From assembly GCF_001613805.1 (NCBI RefSeq), contig NZ_LPVY01000021.1, positions 186,001-250,000 on the forward strand: a stretch of DNA of 64,000 nucleotides. Direction: 5' to 3'. The notes beneath the pieces are model-generated. The model was not told the DNA's origin, ran no database searches, and was given only the letters and a program-made list of their open reading frames with translations. Source of the DNA: Thalassospira lucentensis. GTDB taxonomy: Bacteria; Pseudomonadota; Alphaproteobacteria; Rhodospirillales; Thalassospiraceae. Below, piece by piece: positions 40,651 through 49,222 of this stretch (the first letter of the stretch is position 1; the number at the start of each line of letters is the position of its first letter). A program made the position numbers and the translations under genes.

Positions 40651-42222
40651 TTACGGTTCAAACGTCTTTTGCGCCGCAAATGCTGCCCCTGATGGCCGCC
40701 AGTCGCCCTCCGACCGGGCTTTTTCCACCCGCGGCAGGCGCACCGGCTCATGAATAAGGCACCCCGCAACCGCATCAAGCCCGTCATCATGCTGCCCCGT
40801 TTTGCCCCGGCGGCGTCCCCGGCCCTCGCCCGGACGCCATTCGCGCATTTCACGGATGAACGGCGTCTGCCAGATACGCGCATGCGCATGCAAAAGCCCG
40901 GCACTCAACGCCGCGCCAAATGCATCCTCGATCCTGGCGTCCTTGTTTTGCGCCTCGTGATGTTCGACCACACTTGCCGCCCAGTCGGCCTGCTTTAAGG
41001 CCCGCCGCAGGATGTTGGGCAAAAACCGCCCGACCCCGTTGGTCTCCACCCGGACGGATGGCAAATGATGCGCCTTGATGAACGCCGCCGCCCCGGCACA
41101 AATCTGGCTGGCCTCATCGGCTTCGTGCAGGCGTGTGGCATCAAATGTCAGCCACGCCATATCATGCAGCCAGTATTCGCCCTGATCACAGACATAAACG
41201 CACGCAATCACCGCGCCATCACCCCCCTTTGCGCCCTCATTTGCGCCACCAGGTACACCCCCGCTTTTGCCAAAACTCGGATCAAAATGGCACGCGCCCG
41301 CCATCATCTGCCGATCCCCGATGGACAGGCGAAGCGCGCCATTGGCCTGCGCGATCACCGCATCATCGCCATAACGGCGCAACCGCGCGGGGTCGAGCAT
41401 CCCGTCACTGGGGGCGACCATCTCCAGCATCATCTGGCTGGCAAATTTGCGCTCCCCGGTATGGGTTCGGATGTCCTCGATCTTGAGGATCGGAAACCGT
41501 TCCGGCCAGCTCGATTGCCCCTGCTCGTCCAAAATCGGCAGGCAGAACCGCTCAAACCCCGCCAGAAACGGGGCGGATTCTCCGGTTTCGGCCCGGATTT
41601 CGTCGGCATAGATCGAATAATAGCTATGCGGGGTGCCGACATAAATCTGCGTGCCATCGGGCGACAGGACATAGGCAATCTCGCCCAGTTTTTCGCGCAG
41701 TTCGGCACGTTTATGGGCGCTATCGCTGTTTTTGGGCACCTCGACATCATCGCAGATCACCACATCGGCCCGCGACCCGGTGATATTGCCGCCAATACCG
41801 GCCGCCTGCATCGACGGATCACGCAACACGCCCGGTCGTTCAACCGTAAAACGCTGCGTGCCCCAATCGACCCGCTTTTCGGGCAACAGCCCCGCCAGCA
41901 ACGGATGGCGCTCGATCACGCGTTTGACATTGCGCACCATCTTTTTCGCCAGTCCCAGATCGGCTGCCAGAACCAGAATGCGCAAATCCGCATCGCGATA
42001 CAAAAGCCACGCGCAAAACAGCCCGACCAGTGTGGACTTGCCCGAATTGCGAAACGCCATCAGCAAAAGCTGCCCCTTCCCGGATTTCCAGCACGCCTCA
42101 AGCCACGCCGCCATATCGCGATGATGCCCCGGCAACCCCAGCCCCATCATCGCATTCCAGATCCAGACAAACTCGCCAAACCCGGCACATCTCGCCCGCC
42201 CCCGATCAATCACCTGCGCCAT
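40651..42222 (-). CDS. Phage terminase large subunit (T7-type)
   Basis: The DNA-packaging motor, 523 residues. The ATPase part has Walker A AFRNSGKST (56-64) and Walker B ADVVICDDVEV (about D158). The nuclease part has HFDPSFGKSGG, VRVETNGVGRF and QHDDGLDAVAG, giving the metal-binding acids. FGEFVWIWNAMMGLG at the N-terminus is typical of podovirus/T7-like terminases. The ATG at 42222 is used. It is separated from the presumed small subunit by about 5 kb of inserted non-phage genes. Confidence 0.92.
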   Translation of the reverse strand: MAQVIDRGRARCAGFGEFVWIWNAMMGLGLPGHHRDMAAWLEACWKSGKGQLLLMAFRNSGKSTLVGLFCAWLLYRDADLRILVLAADLGLAKKMVRNVKRVIERHPLLAGLLPEKRVDWGTQRFTVERPGVLRDPSMQAAGIGGNITGSRADVVICDDVEVPKNSDSAHKRAELREKLGEIAYVLSPDGTQIYVGTPHSYYSIYADEIRAETGESAPFLAGFERFCLPILDEQGQSSWPERFPILKIEDIRTHTGERKFASQMMLEMVAPSDGMLDPARLRRYGDDAVIAQANGALRLSIGDRQMMAGACHFDPSFGKSGGVPGGANEGAKGGDGAVIACVYVCDQGEYWLHDMAWLTFDATRLHEADEASQICAGAAAFIKAHHLPSVRVETNGVGRFLPNILRRALKQADWAASVVEHHEAQNKDARIEDAFGAALSAGLLHAHARIWQTPFIREMREWRPGEGRGRRRGKTGQHDDGLDAVAGCLIHEPVRLPRVEKARSEGDWRPSGAAFAAQKTFEP

Positions 42223-42253
42223 GCCCGATCCCCCTCATCGCTCAACCCGCTGC

Positions 42254-42492
42254 ACCATGGACTCCCGCCTTCGCGGGAGTGACGAATGTTTAGAAAGCCC
42301 ATCCCCAAAGCCGTCTTTCCCGCGCACGCGGGAATCCAGACCTTGCGGGCCACGTCCTCTACCCCAACCACCGAACCCTCCGCACCATGGACTCCCGCTT
42401 TCGCGGGAGTGACGAATGTGTAGAACGCCCATCCCCAAAGCCGTCATTCCCGCGCACGCGGGAATCCAGTCTTTCGTGCCGCATTCTCAAAC
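42254..42492. repeat. Tandem pair of dispersed repeat units (130-bp period)
   Basis: Two full bipartite units, with ATGGACTCCCGC at 42257 and again 130 bases on. It lies directly upstream of the GIY-YIG gene; 42223-42564 holds nothing else. Confidence 0.88.
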
Positions 42493-42564
42493 CCGGCAAC
42501 CAGAACCACCCTTCAGCATCACCAAAAGCTCCGCCATCCGGCCAAATCCTGCTATCCTTCCACG

Positions 42565-42855
42565 ATGAAACAGCCCTGCGTCTATATCCTCGCCAGCAAC
42601 CGCAACGGCACGCTTTACATCGGCGTCACCGCCGATCTGCGCGCCCGCATCTGGCAACATCGCACAGCCACGGATAAGGGCTTCACCCAACGTTACGATG
42701 TCGGGCAACTCGTGCATTTTGAACTGCATGACAGCATGGAAAACGCCATCCTGCGCGAAAAGCGCCTTAAAAAATGGCGCCGCGCCTGGAAGCTCGACCT
42801 GATCGAAAAACACAATCCCGACTGGAACGACCTGTTCGACAGCCTGAACGCATAA
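42565..42855 (+). CDS. GIY-YIG nuclease-domain protein (UPF0213-like)
   Basis: A 96-residue single-domain protein. The core VYILASNRNGTLYIGVTADLRARIWQHR contains the YIL/YIG tyrosines (Y7, Y18), Arg (R28) and His (H32); a Glu follows in LREKRLKKW (E65). These are the catalytic positions of the GIY-YIG fold. Such small proteins (COG2827) are widespread and mostly uncharacterised. It is bracketed by tandem arrays of the dispersed repeat on both sides. No strong ribosome site is visible. Confidence 0.85.
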   Translation: MKQPCVYILASNRNGTLYIGVTADLRARIWQHRTATDKGFTQRYDVGQLVHFELHDSMENAILREKRLKKWRRAWKLDLIEKHNPDWNDLFDSLNA

Positions 42856-42891
42856 AGGCCATCCGGCCTCTGTCCCGTTATACCTGCCGCA

Positions 42892-43187
42892 CCATGGACT
42901 CCCGCTTTCGCGGGAGTGACGAACGGGTGGAAACCGTATCTCAATAAACCGTCATTCCCGCGAACGCGGGAATCCAGTCCTTCGTGCCACAGCCTCAAAA
43001 CCTTCCACCGGACCCGCAAGCCCGATGGACTCCCGCCTGCGCGGGAGTGACGAACAGGTGGAAACCGTATCTCAATAAACCGTCATTCCCGCGAAGGCGG
43101 GAATCCAGTCCTTCGTGCCACAGCCTCAAAACCTCCAGCCGAACCTGCAAGCCCGATGGACTCCCGCCTGTGCGGGAGTGACGGCAG
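42892..43187. repeat. Tandem array of dispersed repeat units (131-bp period)
   Basis: ATGGACTCCCGC occurs at 42894, 43025 and 43156, with GTCATTCCCGCG half units between. The longest array in the window; 42856-43226 holds no gene. Confidence 0.9.
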
Positions 43188-43226
43188 AGTAGAAATGCCC
43201 TGCGGATAAAACCGGCGGCCTCCGCC

Positions 43227-43847
43227 CTACCTTTCCACCTTCACCGCGCCAAACCGCAACCCGTCCACCAGAAGCTCCACCATGCTGCGCGTATGCGCAG
43301 CCCCCGCTTCATCGCCAACACCTGCGACCGAAAGGTTGCCAATCGCGCGCAAAAGGTCATAGGCGGCAATATCGCGCCGCACCTCGCCCGCTGCCGCGGC
43401 TGCCTCCAGAAGCGACATCAGAACCGGCTCGAACTTCGCGCGAAAATAATCGGGCAGCGCATCAAACGCCGGATCGCCGGAATGCAATGCCGCCGCCAGC
43501 CCCTTTTTGGTCGCGATAAAATCGGTATAGCGGTTAAGCCAGCGCACCAGCGCCTCGCCCGGCGGATAATCCGCCGCAAGCGTTTCCGCCGTCGCCGCAC
43601 AGGCATCAACCTCCCGCCTGAAAACCGCCGCCACAAGGTCGGACCTTGTCGGAAAACGGCGATACAACGTCCCCACACCAACCCCGGCCCTGGTTGCAAT
43701 TTCACGCACCGGCGCATCGACGCCCGCGGTCGCAAAAACCGCCTTGGCCGCCTCCAGCACCGCATCCTCGTTACGCTTGGCATCGGCGCGCACGCGCCGC
43801 TTCGGTGCCTCGCCTTCAAGGTCATGTTTTGTCGGGTCGTCTGTCAC
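43227..43847 (-). CDS. TetR family regulator (SbtR-like C-terminus)
   Basis: A 206-residue repressor. HTH: NEDAVLEAAKAVFATAGVDAPVREIA then VGVGTLYRRFPTRSDLVAAVF. The C-terminal part (YFRAKFEPVLMSLLEAA; YDLLRAIGNLSVAG) matches the SbtR-type ligand domain. The start is GTG at 43847. It is divergent from the hydrolase gene at 44033, with three palindromic operators between, so it almost certainly represses both. The inducer is unknown. Confidence 0.9.
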   Translation of the reverse strand: MTDDPTKHDLEGEAPKRRVRADAKRNEDAVLEAAKAVFATAGVDAPVREIATRAGVGVGTLYRRFPTRSDLVAAVFRREVDACAATAETLAADYPPGEALVRWLNRYTDFIATKKGLAAALHSGDPAFDALPDYFRAKFEPVLMSLLEAAAAAGEVRRDIAAYDLLRAIGNLSVAGVGDEAGAAHTRSMVELLVDGLRFGAVKVER

Positions 43848-43905
43848 TCAAATCTTCCCTGTTGCCGCCGGTCCGAAGACCCCGCACGCAATTGCCCTTG
43901 ATATG

Positions 43906-43976
43906 CGGAACAACGTTCCGTATATACAATTCATCAAGTGGAACAAAGTTCCGTTTATTATCGGATCAACGTTCCG
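43906..43976. promoter_or_regulatory. Three TetR-type operators
   Basis: CGGAAC-AAC-GTTCCG (43906-43920), TGGAAC-AAA-GTTCCG (43939-43953) and CGGATC-AAC-GTTCCG (43962-43976), all with the same 3-base centre, between the divergent tetR and hydrolase genes. Confidence 0.85.
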
Positions 43977-44032
43977 TTTTTCTATATAGGCGAAGCCCCC
44001 GACCTTCGCCAAGCAAAACAAGGCACCAAGTC

Positions 44033-45013
44033 ATGAACAATCTGCTTACCGATGCCCGCCATATCCCGACCGGCCCGTCCTTTCCGACCCTGCGCATCAA
44101 TCCGGTCACCCTCCCGGCCCCGGATCGCGGGTTGCCGCTTGAACTGCGCATCACCGCGCCGCTCACCCCGCCCTCGAATGATCGCGACCTTCCGATCCTT
44201 CTGCTGTCGCACGGTCATGGGCCGTCGCTTTATATCCCGTCCAAGGATGGTTACGCGCCGCTTGCGAATTTCTATGCCGCGCACGGCTTTGTCGTGATCC
44301 AGCCGACCCATGGAAATTCCAAGGTCGCGGGCCTTCCGGCCGATGCACCGGGTGCGCCGTTTTTCTGGCGCTCACGCGTGCAGGATATGAAGCTCATCCT
44401 TGATCAGCTTGACGCGATAGAGGACCAGTTTCCCGCCATCGCCGGGCGGCTGGACCGTTCCAAAATCGCTGCCATCGGCCATTCGCTGGGCGGGCAGACC
44501 GTCGGCATGCTGCTTGGTGCGCGTCTGACCGATATCAACGACCCGGCCGCACAGAATGTCGATCTGATCGAACCGCGCATCACGGTCGGCGTCCTTCTGG
44601 CCGCCCCCGGCAAGGGCGGGGATAGCCTCAGCGACTTTGCGCGCGCAAACTACACGTCGCTCAACCCCGATTTCAGCCACCTGACGACAAAAACCCTCGT
44701 CGTTGCGGGCGATGCCGATGACAACCCGCACCTGACGACCCGCGGCCCCGCCTGGCACACCGACCCGTTCCACCACAGCCCCGGTGCCGATGCCCTGCTG
44801 ACCCTCATTGGCGGCAAACACGGCCTTGGCGGCATTGCCGGTTATGATGCGAAGGAAACCGACGACGAAGACCCCGACCGCCTCGCCATCACCCAACGCA
44901 TGACGCTGGCCTATCTCAAATCTGCGCTTGATCCCGCTAATACCTCGTGGGCGGACGCCGCCAAAGCCCTTGCCGATCACGCCCCGTCACATGCCCATGT
45001 CACACTCAAATAA
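44033..45013 (+). CDS. Alpha/beta hydrolase, PAF-acetylhydrolase/dienelactone-like
   Basis: A cytoplasmic hydrolase of 326 residues. Motifs: LLLSHGHGPSLYIPSKDGYAPLANFYAAHG, then the nucleophile elbow AIGHSLGGQTVG (Ser), an Asp in VVAGDADDNP and the late GGKHGLGG (His). The layout resembles bacterial PAF-acetylhydrolase-like esterases. ATG 44033 is used; the open frame extends far upstream across the operators. Repressed by the adjacent TetR regulator through three palindromes (inference). The substrate is unknown. Confidence 0.87.
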   Translation: MNNLLTDARHIPTGPSFPTLRINPVTLPAPDRGLPLELRITAPLTPPSNDRDLPILLLSHGHGPSLYIPSKDGYAPLANFYAAHGFVVIQPTHGNSKVAGLPADAPGAPFFWRSRVQDMKLILDQLDAIEDQFPAIAGRLDRSKIAAIGHSLGGQTVGMLLGARLTDINDPAAQNVDLIEPRITVGVLLAAPGKGGDSLSDFARANYTSLNPDFSHLTTKTLVVAGDADDNPHLTTRGPAWHTDPFHHSPGADALLTLIGGKHGLGGIAGYDAKETDDEDPDRLAITQRMTLAYLKSALDPANTSWADAAKALADHAPSHAHVTLK

Positions 45014-45070
45014 CGTCTGATACCGGCTGGCTGCATCACGAAACGGTGCAGCCACCGCGCCCGCCGCCTC

Positions 45071-45180
45071 ATGGACTCCCGCCTTCGCGGGAGTGACGAG
45101 GGAGGGAAATGTCACCTCAACTTCCGTCATTCCCGCGAACGCGGGAATCCAGTCAGCCTTTCCACAACCTCAAAACCATC
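45071..45180. repeat. Dispersed repeat, full bipartite unit
   Basis: ATGGACTCCCGC-CTTC-GCGGGAGTGACG then GTCATTCCCGCG-AAC-GCGGGAATCCAGTC, between convergent genes. A GGCTGCA/TGCAGCC hairpin at 45029-45053 precedes it. Confidence 0.85.
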
Positions 45181-45215
45181 CGGCTTTACAAAACCGGCCC
45201 CTAGAAAACCCGCCC

Positions 45216-45902
45216 CTAAATCACCCGCCAAGTCTCCCCACTGGCAAGGTTACGAACATAATCGACCGCCTCCCCGTTCCAGTGATAGGAAAAATGATCG
45301 CCCTGCACGGGGATCGGCACCACATCGGGCCAGAACGCCGCGATGCAATACCCACCGTCAAACCGCACGCTCGGCCAATAAATCCCGTCCGATCCCGCTG
45401 CCCGTCGCTCCGCCCCAAATTTCTGCGATGCCGAATAATCATCGGGATCAAGCAGATCCGCCCGATCGCTTACGTCATCAAACACATGATCAATCCGCCC
45501 GACCAGCTCGCGAAACTGCGATGTCCAGCCCGGCTCCTCATCGGTCGCCCGCATCATGCGCGCATGGTGATGCACGGTTTCGGCAATCGCCACCGCCCGG
45601 CCATCCCCCGCATAATAAAGCCCGTATGTGCCATCGGAAAACCGGCCGGGGCGATAGGGTGAACAATGGACAAACGGCGCCATCACATAACTCGCCCCCG
45701 GCCCCGATACCCGGCGTTCGACCGGCACCTTGGCCAGATTACCGATGCTGTCGCGAATGCGCGGGTTCATCTTGGCTTCCGCCGATGCCAGGGCCTCCCA
45801 ATCGGCGGGATCGGCGATGTCTTCAAACAGGTCAATCGGCGGATAGATCGACCGGATGATCCGCACGCATTGCGGCCACGCAACATGCCTGCTCCTGCTC
45901 AC
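45216..45902 (-). CDS. RES-domain toxin
   Basis: A 228-residue protein of the RES family, whose studied members (MbcT type) destroy NAD by phosphorolysis or hydrolysis. Family residues: Arg in VRIIRSIYPP, the FSDGTYGLYYAGDGRAVAIAE block with the Glu, and a late Ser region (YWPSVRFDGGYCIA). Its ATG overlaps the stop of the DUF2384 antitoxin gene by four bases (ATGA), as usual for these pairs. Confidence 0.9.
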   Translation of the reverse strand: MSRSRHVAWPQCVRIIRSIYPPIDLFEDIADPADWEALASAEAKMNPRIRDSIGNLAKVPVERRVSGPGASYVMAPFVHCSPYRPGRFSDGTYGLYYAGDGRAVAIAETVHHHARMMRATDEEPGWTSQFRELVGRIDHVFDDVSDRADLLDPDDYSASQKFGAERRAAGSDGIYWPSVRFDGGYCIAAFWPDVVPIPVQGDHFSYHWNGEAVDYVRNLASGETWRVI

Positions 45903-46312
45903 CAGCCACCACGCTCCGCATCAAGGTAACTTCGGATATCCGCAATATCCATGATCTCGCCGCGCAACATGATCTCCAGCGCAGATTGCCCGCCAAACGC
46001 CGCATTGGGCTTGCGGATCCATGCATAACCCCGTGCCGGTTCGCGAAACAGATATCGCAACCCTTTGTGAATCCCGATCAGCATCGCCATGCGCGTGCGC
46101 AAATCACGATCAATCCGCCCGATATCCTTCTTCTTCCACCGCGCCCATGTGCGCGCCGGCATATCGCCCAGCAAAACCCGCGCTTCCTGATCGCTCAGGT
46201 CCCAGACACCAAACAGACTAACCGTGGCCCGCGCCAGCGCCGCCGCCTCATCCTCGGTAATCACCGCCCGATCCGGCCGCGCACCGACCGGCTCCACAAT
46301 CGCGAATTCCAT
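45899..46312 (-). CDS. DUF2384 (ParS/Xre-MbcA) antitoxin
   Basis: A 137-residue antitoxin. The N-terminal part has an HTH-like segment (DQEARVLLGDMPARTWARWKK). The C-terminal MbcA/ParS region (RIDRDLRTRMAMLIGIHKGLRYLF then GYAWIRKPNAAFGGQSALEIML) binds the RES toxin. GGAGG precedes the start. A perfect palindrome 10-46 bases upstream is the likely autoregulatory site. Confidence 0.9.
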   Translation of the reverse strand: MEFAIVEPVGARPDRAVITEDEAAALARATVSLFGVWDLSDQEARVLLGDMPARTWARWKKKDIGRIDRDLRTRMAMLIGIHKGLRYLFREPARGYAWIRKPNAAFGGQSALEIMLRGEIMDIADIRSYLDAERGGW

Positions 46313-46321
46313 ATCGCACCT

Positions 46322-46358
46322 CCATTTGGCATCAATATAGCATTTTTATGCCAAATGG
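46322..46358. promoter_or_regulatory. Operator of the RES/DUF2384 operon
   Basis: CCATTTGGCAT (46322-46332) and ATGCCAAATGG (46348-46358) are perfect 11-bp arms directly upstream of the antitoxin start. Confidence 0.75.
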
Positions 46359-46401
46359 CAAATGACCGGATAACAAAACCAGCAACCGAGCCCGCAGCCC
46401 C

Positions 46402-46502
46402 ATGGACTCCCGCCTACGCGGGAGTGACGAAAGGATGGAAAGGCCTTACCTCCCCCAAAACCGTCATTCCCGCGCACGCGGGAATCCAGTCAGCCGTGCC
46501 GC
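46402..46502. repeat. Dispersed repeat, full bipartite unit
   Basis: ATGGACTCCCGC-CTAC-GCGGGAGTGACG followed by GTCATTCCCGCG-CAC-GCGGGAATCCAGTC. Confidence 0.85.
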
Positions 46503-46592
46503 GTACGCCGCACGTCACGTCATGTCGATAAAACCGAAAAATTTCGACACGTTAATGACTTATGTCGATGCGACCGACATATATAAAAGCAC

Positions 46593-47534
46593 TTAGAAGG
46601 TTGGATTCTTGAACCACTCGCTCAAATCATGGGAACGCACTGGAAAACTCGGGGCAAAACCATCAACATCTAGCTTGTTCTTTTTTAGCTTAGATGAACG
46701 GCCATTCTCTTTGATCTCGTAAAACTCGACCTTGCGGGAACGCCTCTTCATAGCCTGAATGAATGAAAACTTGACCCCATCATCACACCTTAACCCAAAG
46801 ATGATTTCATCAAGTTCAAGAATATTCTCAGCCAAACCGCGGTCCCCGATGACCCGCCACTCTTTTTCATATTTCCATTCAGATGCTTTCCAAAAACGAA
46901 CCGCGCGGTCAACACGCTGCTTTGCCTCATCATTTCCTGCCAGCATCGCAGCAATATCGCGGACGACCACTACCCTGTTCTTATCGTAAGCAACCTTCGA
47001 AACTTTAGAAATGGCAGCTTCCGGAACAGAATATCCCAAACATATCCCTTTGTGCTGATCGCCATAATGGCTCCACATCAAAGGACAGTCAGATTTCTCT
47101 GCCAGACAAAAGACCCCATCAGAATATGTCTTCAAAAGTTCTTCTCGAATATCGTGCTTAAGCATACTGATTTGATCACGCTCCCTATGCTTCGACCTTT
47201 CTTCCGACATGAGGCAAATTCGCCCGATAATCTTCTCAGCTTCATGAAGACTAAGTTTCTCGATATGCTCTTTTGCTGTGCCGATTTTGATCTTCAAAGA
47301 TCGAGCGGCAGCCTCCATTTCAGCTGTTACCCTCGCGGTAACAAGATCCCGGAGGAGTTCCTCAAGTTCGCAAACTTTTAAATCGCTTCGAAGAATTGGG
47401 CGAGCATCCAAAGGGTCATTAAATTGTGATGGGTCTGCAAAGAACAGCTGATCAGACACAAGCGCCTGAACTGTCAAATCACTGAATGCTCGGTATTTGT
47501 AAAGGCGGTCCGGTATTTCGATATTCGGCTTCAA
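46593..47534 (-). CDS. DUF2971 family protein
   Basis: A protein of about 313 residues of the DUF2971 family: LYKYRAF near the start, LFFADPSQFNDPLDARP, the central FCLAEKSDCPLMWSHYGDQHKGICLGY and WKYEKEWRVIG. The reaction is unknown. Members often turn up in defence islands and prophages. The start is non-ATG: TTG at 47534 has GGGAG at good spacing, TTG 47540 is too close to it. Base composition is lower in GC than the phage genes, fitting acquired cargo. It lies between the RES module and a phage gene. Confidence 0.82.
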   Translation of the reverse strand: MKPNIEIPDRLYKYRAFSDLTVQALVSDQLFFADPSQFNDPLDARPILRSDLKVCELEELLRDLVTARVTAEMEAAARSLKIKIGTAKEHIEKLSLHEAEKIIGRICLMSEERSKHRERDQISMLKHDIREELLKTYSDGVFCLAEKSDCPLMWSHYGDQHKGICLGYSVPEAAISKVSKVAYDKNRVVVVRDIAAMLAGNDEAKQRVDRAVRFWKASEWKYEKEWRVIGDRGLAENILELDEIIFGLRCDDGVKFSFIQAMKRRSRKVEFYEIKENGRSSKLKKNKLDVDGFAPSFPVRSHDLSEWFKNPTF

Positions 47535-47602
47535 AACCAATCTCCCGCTACAATTCGCCCTCTAAAAGTAGGGAATTCTGATTTACTTGGGTATCAATCT
47601 TT

Positions 47603-47935
47603 TTACCCCGCCAACGCCCCCCGTGCCTCGGCAATCAGCTTCCTGATCTCCGCCTCTTCCATCGCAGGCGACTTTGCCTTCTCATTCTCCGCCGCATCCG
47701 GGCCGGACGCCCAGCGCAGCAGCTTGATCAATCCTTCAAGATGCGAAAGCCCCGCCTTGCACGCCGTTTGATGGGCGGCAAAGCTTTTGGCATCCATTTT
47801 AAGGGCTGCCGCCTGCGCCATCCGGCGATAGGCATTGCGCGCCCGGTTGATATCGCCGGGCAGGCTTTGCAAAAACTCCGCCCGCACCGTCTCAAGTTCC
47901 TCCATCCTGTCCTCCGTTCCCGATTTGGCTTCCAT
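47603..47935 (-). CDS. Phage protein, candidate small terminase subunit
   Basis: A helical, charged protein of about 110 residues (EELETVRAEFLQSLPGDINRARNAYRRMAQAAALKMDAKS...). I do not recognise a family by sequence. In T7-like order the small terminase (gp18) lies between fibre and large terminase, which is this position, and size fits. ATG 47935 is used; ATG 47905 has the better GGAGG site and is a real alternative. Confidence 0.6.
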   Translation of the reverse strand: MEAKSGTEDRMEELETVRAEFLQSLPGDINRARNAYRRMAQAAALKMDAKSFAAHQTACKAGLSHLEGLIKLLRWASGPDAAENEKAKSPAMEEAEIRKLIAEARGALAG

Positions 47936-47939
47936 GGGG

Positions 47940-49052
47940 TTAGTTTCCCGAATTTTCCGAAAGGGCAATCAGGCGTTCATCCCCCAACCGTTCCGGCCAG
48001 TAAGAAATCCCGCGCAAATGCCCGTTTAACGCCCCGCTTTGCCCGGCATAACTCCCCAGCCGGATCGTGTTGAGACTGCGCGGCATGGCAAAGCCACCGG
48101 GCGATTTCAAAACCGCCCCGTCCTTGGCGACCGCCACCCCATCATCCGCCCACGCCAGCACGATCCGCGTGCGCGCGCCCGGCACAAGCCCGCCATAAAG
48201 CGACTGGCTCAGGATCGGCACGCCCCCCTTGCGCAATGAAATCCGCAACTGATCCGCCGCACTGTCATAGCCAAGATCAAGATGATCATCGTTAAGGCTC
48301 CCCGAATGCATCTGCACGATCCGCCAGATACCATCCCAGGCCGCTGGCAATTCCAGATCAAAAACAAACGTCCCCCGCCCGGTTGCGCCCCGGAACCAGT
48401 CGCCCGGCTCCAGCATCACATCATCCATCGCCCGTGCCGCCGGGATGCCCTTACTGATCAGATCGCTGGTCGAAACCGGCCCGGCCTCAAGCTGCGCATT
48501 CCAGATCAGGATCGATGCCGGATTACCCGAAATCGCGGTGCTGATTTTCGGATAGCGGCTGGTGCCCGATGCGGCCTCGCCAAAGCCCACCCGTTGCCAG
48601 CTTTCATCAAGGCTCACCGCATGGTTTGACGCCCCGTTCACCCCGCCCAGCGTAATATCGGCCACGCCCGATACCGCCCGCGCCCATATGCCAAAGCTGT
48701 AAACCTCCCCCGCGATCAGGTCATCGACCCGCTGATAAAGCCCCGCCGTGTTGCCCGGAAGGTCAAGCCGTGTGGCCGTAATACTCCCATCCGGGGCCGC
48801 AACCCCGGACGTCGCCAAGCTCACCCCCGCGTCCTTCTCCCAAAGTGGATTGGAAAACGCGGCGGAATAGCGCAACAGATTGCTCGCTGCCCCCTCGATC
48901 AAAAGCCCCCGCGCCCGGCCCAACCCGTCATGATCATGGCCGGGAATATCTGCCCCAATCGTGGCCAAAACCCCGTCCGGTCCGCGCACAATCTTCGGGC
49001 TCGCCCGCGTCACGCGCAGACAGCTTTCCAATGGCGCATATCGCATGCCCAT
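47940..49052 (-). CDS. Phage tail/receptor-binding protein with LamG-like domain
   Basis: A protein of about 370 residues, strand-rich. RGLLIEGAASNLLRYSAAFSNPLWEKDAGV resembles the front of phage proteins with carbohydrate-binding modules. A central CBM-like part (VYSFGIWARAVSGVADITLGGVNG) is followed by a concanavalin/LamG-like part (GTFVFDLELPAAWDG; RIVLAWADDGVAVAKDGAV; LNGHLRGISYWPERLGDERL). It follows the fibre gene, so host-surface binding is likely. ATG 49052 has GGAGA. Confidence 0.75.
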   Translation of the reverse strand: MGMRYAPLESCLRVTRASPKIVRGPDGVLATIGADIPGHDHDGLGRARGLLIEGAASNLLRYSAAFSNPLWEKDAGVSLATSGVAAPDGSITATRLDLPGNTAGLYQRVDDLIAGEVYSFGIWARAVSGVADITLGGVNGASNHAVSLDESWQRVGFGEAASGTSRYPKISTAISGNPASILIWNAQLEAGPVSTSDLISKGIPAARAMDDVMLEPGDWFRGATGRGTFVFDLELPAAWDGIWRIVQMHSGSLNDDHLDLGYDSAADQLRISLRKGGVPILSQSLYGGLVPGARTRIVLAWADDGVAVAKDGAVLKSPGGFAMPRSLNTIRLGSYAGQSGALNGHLRGISYWPERLGDERLIALSENSGN

Positions 49053-49111
49053 TTTGCATTCTCCGTCCCTGAATAAATGAAATATCGTTTGGATCACAGA
49101 GCCCGCCGCCC

Positions 49112-49222
49112 GATGGACTCCCGCCTGCACGGGAGTGACGAACAGGCGGAAAGGCCTGTTCCCAATAACCCGTCATTCCCGCGAACGCGGGAATCCAGTC
49201 AGCCGTGCCGCAGCCTCAAAAC
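49112..49222. repeat. Dispersed repeat, full bipartite unit, abutting the fibre stop codon
   Basis: ATGGACTCCCGC-CTGC-ACGGGAGTGACG and GTCATTCCCGCG-AAC-GCGGGAATCCAGTC; the CAGCCTCAAAACC tail runs up to the stop of the fibre gene. Confidence 0.85.

Noticed and set aside
41065..42282. 405-residue plus-strand open frame opposite the terminase
   Set aside because: Antisense to the terminase, whose Walker motifs are intact. The opposite frame has no domain and is His/Arg/Pro-rich.
42254..43187. CRISPR array
   Set aside because: Units recur at 130-131 bp, contain self-complementary hairpins and near-identical inter-unit sequence. There are no unique spacers and no cas genes.
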